From assembly GCA_023525975.1 (NCBI GenBank), contig JAKNSE010000037.1, positions 7,918,501 to 7,982,500 of the forward strand: DNA of 64,000 bases, given 5' to 3'. Shown piece by piece: positions 44,755 to 54,408 of this stretch (position 1 is its first letter; each line of letters starts with the position of its first letter). This DNA is from Smallanthus sonchifolius. Taxonomy: Eukaryota > Streptophyta > Magnoliopsida > Asterales > Asteraceae. A program made the translations under genes and the position numbers. The notes beneath the pieces are model-generated. The model was not told the DNA's origin. It did not search any database and was given only the letters and a program-made list of their open reading frames with translations.

Positions 44755-46614
44755 TCACTTAGGAGGAGTAAGGAAGGCCTGAATTTCAGCAAGCTTGGGG
44801 CTGACCAGGCCCGATAGAAGCGGACATAGGAAACTTGCTATTATCAAACTTATCTGAAAGCTCACGAAGTTGATCAAGAGCATCCACATGAAACTGATTA
44901 GAATCTTGAGCTCTTTTCCCTTTCTTGCCCAGTCCCACACCTTTTTTAAGCCACCATTAAACCCAACCTTATCGGCTAACGAATTGAGATCTCCCAACAT
45001 ATCTAAGAACTCATCACTATTGCGAACTTTCTCAAAAGCCTGTTGCATACCCGTGGAAAAAAAGCCAAGACCTCTTGCTCTCTAACCGAGCCACCTCGTC
45101 TCGTAAGACAGAAAGCTGAGAAGAAAATACATTTCGTTCATTCTCAAAACCACTTTTCAACGACTGATTCTCAGCCTCCAACTCTAAATGTCTCTCCTTC
45201 ACATGAGACAAATCCTTTTCCAAATTATGGTTGGCCCACACGCTCTCAAGCCAACGCTCATTAGTCTCAGTATAGTAATTGAAAAACCTAACAGCTGAAG
45301 AGAAACCAACTTTAGATACCTCTTTTTCTGACATCTTCTTATAGCGAACACGATCGGCGGGAGTACGAGCCGAGTACATAAACTCGTGACAAGCCTTGGG
45401 TGACTCGATCATGGTACCAATACGAAAACTCCAGTCGGGAACAAAAGGAGCATCCAAATCAACCTCATGATTAGCAAAACCAGACAACTCCTTAGAGTTG
45501 TTCAAATTAATCGATGGGTCCGACCCATCCTCAGAACTATAATCATGACCTGTCTAGAAGGAAGATTCACCAGGCGACCCATGACTAATCGCACCTTTCC
45601 CACCACCATCAGTAACCTTCTCTTGCTCGGACGTTTCGACTCCAACTCTATAGGAGGAATGATAAAATCTTATGTTCTCTCCAGAATGGTCCTGTGGCCT
45701 GACTAACAGGCTCCACTACCTCTTCAACGACATCTTTGGAAGATAGCTTCATGTGGTCAAACAAACCCATACCTACAAACATAAAAAATAATAATAACAC
45801 AATAAAAAAACCATAACAATAAATATAAAAGAAATTACTCACGTTCCCCATTATAATAGTGTGGGACGGAGAGTCGGATCATCCCAGCTACGACTAATCC
45901 CAACCATTACAACAAAGTGCTCAGAAAAATGGCGCAAAGCGGTAGGGACGGCTTTTATCTTATCATATTCGACCTTAAAATATTCACGAGGTTTGGGGAT
46001 AGGGTCCCTAAGTGACTCCTTTGGTGTTGACCAGTGCATCTCAAATGGGATCGCGCGAGCTGAGATAAAGAAAAAAAATGATCTTTCCAGTACTTTAAAC
46101 TAGTGAGAGGATGAAGGGTATTGCTGGGATAAGGGAACTTTCTTTTGTCAAATGTAACCCAATCACCCACCCGGGTAACTTTGTAGAATGCTCTAAATAA
46201 ATTAATCGTCGACTCAACACGGAGAGCACGACAAGAGATATCAAAGTGATACACTCGAATCAACCCTAAAGGAACTATTTAAGATATATGAATCTCATAA
46301 TAAGACAACACCGATTCGAGAAATAGGCTAACGGGTATGCGAAAGTTTGCAAAAGAAAAGAAAGCGGTATATAACGAAATCATCCCGGGAGGAGCGTCAC
46401 GAACCGTCGCTCCCGGCGGAGGTACAGTAGGTTTCAAGGAAGGATCAATTCCATACCTTTCGACAAACTCGTTTAGAAACTTGGCATCAATGATGGATTT
46501 ATGTGAATGCATATCATTACAGCAATCCATTGAAAAACAAAAAATGAAAGGACTTACCAAACTGGAGAAAGTAGTCTTAAAAAAAATAAGTAGAAAGTTG
46601 GTAGCGGCAACCAC
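44755..46614 (-). pseudogene. Antisense accessory gene of the Tat element (Transposase_28-like)
   Basis: On the strand opposite gag-pol, in exon-like blocks. The 46614-45955 part contains PPGMISLYTAFFSFANFRIP and RVYHFDISCRALRVESTINL, typical of the plant 'putative gypsy type transposon' domain (Transposase_28). A 70-bp GT-AG intron is visible at 45842-45773 (GTGAGT...TTTGTAG). Further on, 45505-45032 has FFNYYTETNERWLESV and a long coiled coil, and 45048-44755 a hydrophobic stretch. Stops and frameshifts break it. Tat elements are known to carry extra antisense ORFs here; function unknown. Confidence 0.65.
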
Positions 46615-46873
46615 AAAGCAGCACGGAAATCAAGTAGGCAACAGTGTCCCGAACACCTCTCGACCATGGAAGTCAAGCCATAATAGAACCGACGGAAGCG
46701 ACAAAGAACTCGTGACCCGGAAAATGCAGGTCGGACTACAAGCCGATGGAAAAAGTCAAACACGAACAAGGAAACAAGAAGCAAGCGAAACCGATTCCAC
46801 GATTATAAAACCATGTAGGAAAAATATTTTAGTGGAAGGCCTTTTATATAGGCAAAAAGAAGCGGGAAAAGAA

Positions 46874-48126
46874 TGATTCGAATTTCAAATTCAAAAATGA
46901 AACATAGGGAAAATCTAGGAGACAAGACAACTTAATGACACCTACCCACCCTACAGATGAGACAAGACAGCTAAGCTAGGAAATAGGGCGGCTACACGAA
47001 ACACGAACTTATAATCCACTATTATGGTTTTCGAATACCATAATAATGGACTAGGGGACATGAAGGGGTTTAAACGGGTAAACCCCAAAATAAACTGTGC
47101 AACTCTTAAGGAAACCAAACCAAAACCAGAGCTCTCACTACCGTAGAAGGCCAACCGTAACCCGAAGCTTTGTAGCGATTACCCTTACTAAAGAACAATG
47201 ACGAAACCCCCAAGCCGAAGGAAAGAACAACGAAGAGGGGCGAAGCAGCTCAACCCCAGTTGCGGCTGAGGGCCTATCGCGGCTAAGGGGGTGTCACGAC
47301 TGAGGCTGGTTGCGACACAAGGACTTATGCGAAGTATTTAGTTACGTGGGTCATTTAAGGTCAAGCGCAATCGTCTTTTCGTGTTTATACTTAGAAAATA
47401 TTTGAGGAGTTATGAACAAAATAATTACATTTAATATTAAAGAACTACAAAGACAAAACAAGAGTAAAAGCCAAATAGTCGTACTAAGGTACCTGACTAA
47501 CATTCGGATTAGATGTGTGAGTCAACTATAAAGACAAAGAGTAATAAGAAAACCTGAGTCGTGACAGAAGGAAGTCGGATATGAATCAGTATACGAAAGA
47601 GTCAGCTAAAAAGATAAAATATACTAAGTACGGAACCTGTTCATAAAGGGCAGGTCAACTATCGAGACAAATGGTATTAAATGAACCCTGAGCCTTTTCA
47701 ACACGAAAGAGGTAATAACGGTCTCATGAACAGAGACAGGAAGAGGAGTTTGCCCACAAGCCACCTTAAATAGGCCCGTGGTCCAGACGTCCCAGGAAGA
47801 AGAACCCTATAAATAGTCTCATCGGTTTCAAAGGTTAACACACTTTTCATACTCTAATATTCTCACTATTACAAACCTGCTATTCTCTTTGTCTCCTTTT
47901 ACCTTTCACCAATCAAATACTTATCCTCACACCGGATGGTGGTCACGAGGAAAAATCCCTTCTACTCATGGCGAGGCTCACGGTGTTACTTGTTTTGTAG
48001 ATCATCTCTTCAATATCAGGATATCCTGTCCGTTCATACAAGCCCAAAACCAGAAGTTCAGCTTAGTTTGTCCGTCTAGCACTGCTCCGAAGCTTGAGCC
48101 TCTAGGCGATAAGTTTTGTAGCAACA
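46874..48126 (+). repeat. Probable 3' LTR of the Tat element
   Basis: A pure purine tract, AAAAAGAAGCGGGAAAAGAA (about 46853-46873), ends at TGATTCG, a plausible LTR start. TATAAATAG is at 47808-47816 and a typical R/U5 text follows, ending near TTTTGTAGCAACA at 48126. CpG-rich words (GTTGCGGCTGAGG, ATCGCGGCTAAGG, GTCACGACTGAGG) lie at 47258-47326. The 5' partner is outside the window, so both ends are approximate; a start at 47292 (TGTCACGACTG after AAGGGGG) is an alternative. Confidence 0.5.
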
Positions 48127-48782
48127 ACTAATATTAGTAAGAAGAGATAAAGAACTGATCATTACCAAATATTAGTGAGAAGAGATTGATGATTATTACC
48201 AAAGTTTAATAAGATGGGAAGATATGATCTCTACCTTACTAGTTGTAATGGTGATCTATGCCTTATTAGATAGAAGCTCTTAGTGCAGGTAAACTCTTCG
48301 TGAAGAACAAAGATTGGAGGTAAGGTGGATTAGTTAGAATTCCACTAAGAAGTGAATTTTCGCTAAGAAACCTAAGAAATTGAGTCAAACAAACTCCGAC
48401 TGAACTAAATCCAACGGCGTCTGAACCGGCTCGTTGAAATAAAGCCTAAAGCTAATCCCAAAAACTTAACCACCCCACCCCCACCCCTAAAAACCTAAAT
48501 CTTCCAACCCGTACTGCCCAAAAACCTGAACCTACCCACCCACCCACCCTTCAAAAAACCTAACGCCCCTACCCAAAAAAAAAACCTAAATCCCCCCACC
48601 CCTCAAATACCTAAACCCACCCACCCCCCCCCCCCTAAAAAAAAACCTAAATCCCCCAACCCCCAGCCCCCAAAAACCTCGACGAGCCAGTTTTTAACGC
48701 CACTTGAATGACCTCAATCGAACTTCGTTTGACCCGATTTTGATTTAAGAAAAAATATTTCTTATGTTTTTTTAACTAAAAT
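48127..48782 (+). other. Intergenic stretch with C-rich low-complexity block
   Basis: No coding sequence. From about 48470 to 48680 one strand is almost only C and A (CCCCTAAAAACCTAAAT-like units with long C and A runs). It resembles a degenerate telomere-type text but has no two adjacent perfect CCCTAAA units. 48127-48300 holds short local repeats (AGTAAGAAGAGATAAAGAACTGATCATTACC twice in variant form). Confidence 0.6.
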
Positions 48783-48783
48783 T

Positions 48784-49951
48784 TCTTGGTGTTGGTTCTT
48801 GGAATGTCTTAAACATGACTTCACATTCATCAGTGATAGGCAAAAGGTATGTTTTGTTCATTCTACAATTGTTAGTTAATCAAATGATATGTTAATTAAT
48901 ATCTTGTTCATTATAGGGCATCATACCAGCATTACAACAGGCTTTTCCAAGTGCTGAACACAGGTATTGTTTAAGGCATATGCATGAAAACGTGAAGTCA
49001 AGATGGAGGGGTCAGTTGTTCAAGAATTTGTTGTGGAAATGTGCTACTTCAACCACTGTGCCATACTTTGAGAAAGCAATGAAGGAAGTTCAAACCACTG
49101 ACCCAACACTACATCAATGGTTGAGAGAAATTCAACAAAGGCACTGGTGTAGATCCCATTTTAGTGGTATTTATATGCATTTTTGTATTTTAGTTTTATG
49201 TAGATCCCATTTGCATATTATTGTTATTTATAAACATTTGTCACTTGGATTATACAGGAGTGACATATAGTGATGTGCTTCTAAACAACTTATGTGAAGT
49301 ATTCAACAGGCAGTTAGTAGGTGGAAGGGGCAAACCAATTATAACATGCTTGGAGTTCATTAGAGAATACTTGATGAAGAGGATTGTGGCTGTGCACAAA
49401 TTGATTGGAAAGTGTGAAGGACCTTTAACCCCAAATGCTACAAAGATATTTGAGACGATAAAGTCTGTTGCAACTAATATGACAGTCATGTGGAATGGTG
49501 TAAACAAGTATCAAGTTAGTGGAGATTCACCAGAACAGTATGTTGTTAACATGGTTGAAAAAACATGCTCCTATAGAAGGTGGGAATTAATTGCAATGCC
49601 TTGTAAGCATGTTGTAGCTGTGATGTGGGACATGGTTCTCATGGGATGAAAGTAGGCTTACCAGAGACATTGGTTTCTAAGGTGTACAGGCTAGATACTT
49701 GGAAGAAAGTGTATGACAATACTGTTGATCCAATAAATGGTAGGAATATGTGGACACCGTCTGCTTGTCCAACCACTCTCATACCACCAAAGCACGACAA
49801 ACCGATTGGAAGACCAAGAAAGAAGAGGAAGAAGAGTGCTGATGAATTGACTCAAGTTTCTAATAAAGGGAAGATGGTGAGAGTTGGTAAGTCAGTCAAA
49901 TGTAATATGTGTGGACAAAGGGGTCATAACCAGAGGTCATGCAAGGGTTAG
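48784..49951 (+). pseudogene. Mutator-like (MULE) transposase, C-terminal half (broken)
   Basis: Exon 48784-48846 (SWCWFLECLKHDFTFISDRQ), intron 48847-48916 (GTATG...TATAG), exon 48917-49166 (GIIPALQQAFPSAEHRYCLR), intron 49167-49257, exon from 49258. These are the end of the MULE transposase catalytic region and the SWIM zinc finger (TCSYRRWELIAMPCKHVVAV, with the second Cys of CxC changed to Tyr). A one-base frameshift near 49645 precedes the C-terminal part with a CCHC knuckle, CNMCGQRGHNQRSC (about 49900-49941), and stop at 49949. The N-terminal half is missing. Neighbour on the opposite strand: the GRF gene. Confidence 0.85.
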
Positions 49952-50179
49952 GGAGAAGGGTCACATGCCTCACAACCGGCTGTTTAGTGGTGTCCTTCAG
50001 TTTTTTTTTCAGTATCAAACAATGGCAGTTTTTTGGCACTGTCTTTCAGTTTTAATCACTGTTTTAGTCATCATTTTGGAACATTTATATGTATGATTTT
50101 AGTGATGTCAATGTATTTGAACATCATTGCTTTGGATTTGCCTTAGTTTGGTAATATATTAAACATGTTTGGTTTGGTC

Positions 50180-50720
50180 ACCCATTTGGTTTGGACAGGT
50201 TCTATTTGGTTGGCACAGATTATAAATGTAATTGCAATGCAGGTTTTGTTTGGTTTGCACAGATTATATATGTAATTGCAATGCAGGTTCTGTTTGGTTT
50301 GCACAGATTATATATGCAGGTTTTGTTTGTTCTACATTTTCTGCACATTTGCTCAAATTGCACATTTTCTATTTGGTTTAAACATATTACATATGCATTT
50401 TACATTTTACTTCACATTTTCTGCACATTTTCTACACATCCTTGCTCAAACTGCACATTTTCTACATTTTACTACATATTTGCTCTACATTTTACTACAT
50501 ATTTTCTATTTGGTTTAGACAGATTACATATGCATTGGTGCACATTGCTCAAACTGCACATTGCTCAAACTGCACATTTTCAAATTGGTGTATATTTGCA
50601 CAGATTACATATCCTTGTTCACATTCCCACATTTGCACATTACTAGTCTCCAAATAATTGTTCAAATTGAACATTACAAGTCTGCACAAAAATTTACTAG
50701 TCTGCACAAATTTGAAATCA
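50180..50720 (+). repeat. Degenerate tandem and simple repeats 3' of the MULE transposase
   Basis: A near-perfect repeat of about 61 bp (GGCACAGATTATAAATGTAATTG / TTGCACAGATTATATATGTAATTG type) at 50210-50330 grades into CTGCACATTTTCTACATTTT variants. Open frames here are products of the repeat. 49952-50180 shows nothing recognisable. Confidence 0.7.
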
Positions 50721-50818
50721 TTGATAAATTTTTTCATTACATTAATTGAACATCATACATTTTACCCTAACCAAATTACATTCATGAATGCTAAACACAA
50801 ATGACCTTCACAACATTT

Positions 50819-51193
50819 TTAGGTCAGTTTGATTACAAATAAAAAGATTACAAACAACCATGTAAACCCTAGCAAACACTTCAATTTCCTATTTTGATTA
50901 ACAACATCCCTAGCAATAGCTTCATTCCTGTTAATCCTCTCCAACAATCCGGGAATAATCTCTGAAGCTCTTCGACACATTGGGGGGTCTGGCCATCTCA
51001 CAAATCCACAACTTGCACCCTGAAAGCAAATTAGGTAAAAAAGAATGGAGAACGTCGCTAACAAAGTAAGAAATGGGTACAAAATAACCTGGTTAGCACA
51101 ACAATGGAATCTGCACCCTGGGTTTGCTCGTGTCCAAGAAGTTCGATAGAATGTTGGAGCTCTGTAAGAACATATCACAGGATCGTTGGCCAT
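50819..51193 (-). CDS. Small GRF-type zinc finger protein with C-terminal membrane segment
   Basis: Two exons: 51193-51089 and 51019-50819, with a 69-bp GT-AG intron (51088-51020), in phase, giving 101 residues. Residues 8-40 are a GRF zinc finger (RTSWTRANPGCRF...C...GASCGFVRWPDPPM); the usual CxC is C-S-Y here, so one ligand is lost. Residues 14-40 and MCRRASEIIPGL match plant small GRF proteins, which typically end, as here, in one hydrophobic helix (about 83-98). Start chosen at MANDP because upstream codons do not resemble the family. It converges on the MULE transposase and lies inside the putative transposon. It may be host-derived or element-borne; role unknown. Confidence 0.65.
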   Translation of the reverse strand: MANDPVICSYRAPTFYRTSWTRANPGCRFHCCANQVILYPFLTLLATFSILFYLICFQGASCGFVRWPDPPMCRRASEIIPGLLERINRNEAIARDVVNQNRKLKCLLGFTWLFVIFLFVIKLT

Positions 51194-51292
51194 TGCACCT
51201 CCTTGACTGTGAAACGATTGTTTGTGATTTGGGTGAAAAAAAACCCTAGTTTTTATGTCGTTTGAATCTGCAATTGAGTGGAAAAGACACAA

Positions 51293-51476
51293 GTGCCCCT
51301 CATGTGAGGGGCACGTGACTAAGTGTTAACGGAAATAACAAACGAAGTTAGGGGCGGGGAGCGTAATGGAGACAAAAGTGTAACCACAGGGAGTAAAATG
51401 ACTATTTTCAAACTTTTAGAGTAAAATGGTTAAAATAGTCAAACCACGGGAAGCAAAATAGAAGTTTACTCTTTTA
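51293..51476 (+). repeat. Probable terminal inverted repeat (right end) of the MULE
   Basis: The stretch after the GRF gene reads like plant Mutator ends: purine-rich text AGTAAAATGACTATTTTC, TTAAAATAGTCAAACCACGG and AAGCAAAATAGAAGTTTACT near 51475. It begins with an inverted repeat with 10-bp arms GTGCCCCTCA / TGAGGGGCAC separated by 2 bp (51293-51314). No matching left end was found before 48784, so the call rests on character alone. Confidence 0.4.
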
Positions 51477-51479
51477 GTT

Positions 51480-52370
51480 GATAAAAAAAATTTCAGTTGT
51501 AAAACTAACCTTTGTTTAGAACCTCATACACGTTGAACCTTGCGGTATTTAAACCTTTCAAATCTTGAACAGGAGGTAGGTAGGTTCCTTATACCAAGAT
51601 AGTAAAACAACCTATTTGAAATACTTTTACAAATACAACTATTAATGAGAACAATACAAAATGTGTTGTATGAATCTAACACACTTATAAAAGCATATAG
51701 TTGTTACGTGCCATTAAACCTAAAGATTTAGTGTACTCATTCAAGTAAAACTTTTTAGTGTACTAATTTTTCTTACAAAAAAATAAACATAACTGATATC
51801 AAGGACATACATAAATTTTTTCCTCGTGCAACTAACCATGGGCCAGTTTGGGTTTAAACCGAACCAAAACCAAATTTTGGTTTTTCACTTTTAAAAAACT
51901 GACTAGTTTCAGTTAGGTTTTTTTATATATATTTTTGGTTTTTGATTCCATGAATGGGTTCGGTTTGATTTTTTCGATTTTCAGTTTTGAGCTTGAATTT
52001 TTGGGAAACCTAAAATTTAACCTATGACATATTATTAAAGATTTTGCTAGAAGTGAAATTAAGAAGGCATCAAGTTTATTTGATTGTGATGTTAAACTTG
52101 ATGAATATTTTTTTTTTCAAAAAACAACTATAAAACTTGAACTAAGCTAAAACTTAAACTATGGGTTCGGTCTTTTCGGTTTTCATAAAACCCATTATCA
52201 AAACCAACCCGTAAAAATCGTTTTTCAAAAACTAGTTAAACCGAACCATCGGATCGTAGTTGAGTCTTCTTATTTTGATGTGGTTTTATCGACAATTTAA
52301 GATTTGATTCGGTTAATCAGTTCTCCCTCTATGGCCAGCTATGAATTATGAAGCCCATAAATTTAATATA
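51480..52370 (+). other. AT-rich intergenic region
   Basis: No gene. Low-complexity text of the GGTTCGGTTT / AAACCGAACC type at about 51850-52260. The last 9 bp are the target duplication of the next element. Confidence 0.6.
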
Positions 52371-53662
52371 GACTAAATTATAATTTTTGTCTTTTATGTT
52401 TGTCCAAATTATGGAATGAGTTATTTAAATTTTTGACTTTCACTTATTGTCCTTTATTTAAAAAGTTCTCTCATTTTTTGTTCTTTCCACTAACAGACGT
52501 TAAGTTTTCCAGTTAAATCACTGCATTTTAGTCTTTTTACGTTTAAATGATAATTTTTGTAATATAATAATTATAGAAAACCCCAATCTCTCCCAAGCAA
52601 TTGAAAACCCCAAATTGATAAAGACCTGATATCTCTCCCTCATGAAACCTCACTCACCACCGGTCGGGTAACAATCGTTCACGTCTCCGGCAACACGGCC
52701 GCCATTTCCTCTTAAACCCAGGTATGCACCATCAACCTATTCTTGGCCAACACTGTGGTGGTAGCTGTGTAAACCCACTCGTCTGGGAAAAGCCGGGATC
52801 TGTCAAGAACAGAGATTGCGTTGCAGCAGCGGATGGAGGACAACGGCGGCGCGTGTATGCGGTTGTACCTAGAGAGAGAGAGAGCGCGTAGAGTAGACAG
52901 ATTGGGAGAATGGTGATACTGCGGCCGGCCACAACCGAAGATCACGACCGGCGACCCAGATCTACGACAACGCCTTTTTCTTCATTTGCTCAGAAAGAAA
53001 TGAAATCTACTAAAAAACAAATGAAATTTGTTCTTATGAAGGATTTAGGGGTTTAACACTTTGAGTTATTATTATGTTCGAGCACATGGAGTTCATCCAT
53101 TGAGTGTGATGGGGAAAAGAGTTAGGAGTCGGATAGACGTGAAATTGGGGATACTTGCTTGTTCTTCACACACCTGTGGCCCATAATTAAAACTCTAGGG
53201 TTTTGGATAGAAGAGAAATCCCCTAATCTTCATAGTTTCTTTTCATAATTTAAAATCAACTCTTTTTGTTCTAGAATCGAAAGAGGCAAAGATTACAGCC
53301 CCTCTTTTCTTCGATGCAGAATGTGTTATATATATTTTTTTATGAATCCTCCATGTGTAAATGAAATTAAAGTGATACAAAGAATGTGTTTTTTTTTTGT
53401 AAATTGTTCGAGTCCTGAAATTAAAATAATTTGTAAAATCTAACTAAATTACAAATATTATCCTTTAAATGTAAAAAGACTAAAATACCCTTATGTGTAG
53501 TACACATGAGGTGACTTAACTGAAAAACTTAACTGTTGTTGGTGTAAATGACAAAATTTTTAAGTACTTTAGCAAGTAAATGATTATAAATGAAAGTCAA
53601 AATTTTAAAGGATCCAGTTCATAATTTTAACAAACATAAAGGATAAAAATTATAATTTAGTC
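52371..53662. mobile_element. Non-autonomous Mutator-like element (1.3 kb) with perfect 9-bp target duplication
   Basis: The ends are inverted repeats: GACTAAATTATAATTTTT at 52371 and its complement ending at 53662. Similarity continues inward, with gaps, for about 200 bp on each side. It is flanked by TTTAATATA on both sides (52362-52370 and 53663-53671). A 9-bp duplication with long inverted ends is diagnostic of the Mutator superfamily. The centre (about 52580-53430) is more GC-rich and includes (AG)7 near 52873, with no credible coding frame. It lies about 750 bp upstream of the ERF start codon. A captured gene piece (Pack-MULE) is possible but not shown. Confidence 0.9.
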
Positions 53663-53707
53663 TTTAATATAAGACAATAAGCTCAAGATAATTTATATAG
53701 ATATATT

Positions 53708-53833
53708 AATTACTTAAGTGTAAAAAGTGAAACAATATAGCGGTATAATATATTAATTATCAAAGGCCTTAATTACGTAAGTGTAAAAAGTGAAACAATA
53801 TAGCGGTATAATATATTAATTATCAAAGGCCTT
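53708..53833 (+). repeat. 63-bp tandem duplication
   Basis: Units 53708-53770 and 53771-53833 differ at a single base (ACTTAAG vs ACGTAAG). The unit contains AATATAGCGGTATAATATATT. It lies between the Mutator-like element and the ERF promoter; 53834-54263 is otherwise AT-rich with nothing recognised. Confidence 0.9.
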
Positions 53834-54263
53834 TGCCCTGACCGGGTAACTCAAGGGCTTTTCAATTGGAAGGTCTCTAGGTTGAATAAAAAAAATAGGG
53901 GTTCGTGGTTAGTTCAGGTGGTTTACCCAGTTAATGTTCCTCCTATGATAGGTTATTTTTAATGTTCTAGGTGTTGTCTAAAAGAATCACAATTATTTTT
54001 AAAAATTTAGGTGTTAACGTTAAAAAAAAGTTAATATGTTCCTATTTAAATGGTTGAGTAGACATTGATATATATTTAAAAGTAGATTTAGAGTACGTAT
54101 CAAATTAGACATTCTAAGAAAAAAATAAAAATAAAGATCAACTTATAAAAATAAATAATATTATTTAAAAACTGATCCAAATATTTCATAGAGAAAAAAT
54201 AAAATGTTATTATATAAATATTTCTCCTTCTAGATACTATGCCCACATGTGTGCTTGTGTGTG

Positions 54264-54274
54264 TATATATATAT
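54264..54274 (+). promoter_or_regulatory. Likely TATA box of the ERF gene
   Basis: TATATATATAT lies 135 bp upstream of the first ATG (54409). It is the only TATA-like run at suitable distance, but the area is AT-rich, so the call is tentative. Confidence 0.4.
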
Positions 54275-54408
54275 GAACTCACACCAACATTTGTGGGTGC
54301 ATTTAGTCTCAAAACACTTATAAACCACTCTCATTTCTCCCTCTCATCTAAGCCTCACTTATCTCCTCAAACTTCCTTCTTATTCGGGTCGGACTATCAT
54401 TTCTCAAC

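Larger units (their letters stand above)
1..48126 (+). mobile_element. Outer Ty3/gypsy retrotransposon, Tat lineage, split by nested insertions
   Basis: Host of the nest. Its own segments are 1-3549, 16462-16499, 40929-42991 and 44619-48126; the 5' LTR and start of gag lie left of the window. Tat identity rests on a gag with the C-x2-H...GH...C motif, a second archaeal-type RNase H after the degenerate first one, a Tat-style integrase, a long 3' region with tandem repeats, and an antisense accessory ORF. The coding frame resumes in register once the Athila-like and chromovirus-like insertions, each bounded by a short target duplication, are ignored. It holds many stops and frameshifts, so it is dead and the oldest layer here. 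Confidence 0.85.

Noticed and set aside
48470..48680. Interstitial telomere repeat
   Set aside because: No two adjacent perfect CCCTAAA units; best described as C/A low complexity.
48127..48782. Left inverted end of the MULE matching 51380-51476
   Set aside because: No complementary text found; the left half of the element appears lost.
50191..50749. Open frames rich in Phe, His, Cys and Tyr
   Set aside because: They are translations of the degenerate CTGCACATTTT repeat, in all frames.
52712..52945. Captured gene fragment in the non-autonomous Mutator element
   Set aside because: Overlapping minus-strand frames of 66-77 codons show no family I recognise; possible but unsupported without a search.
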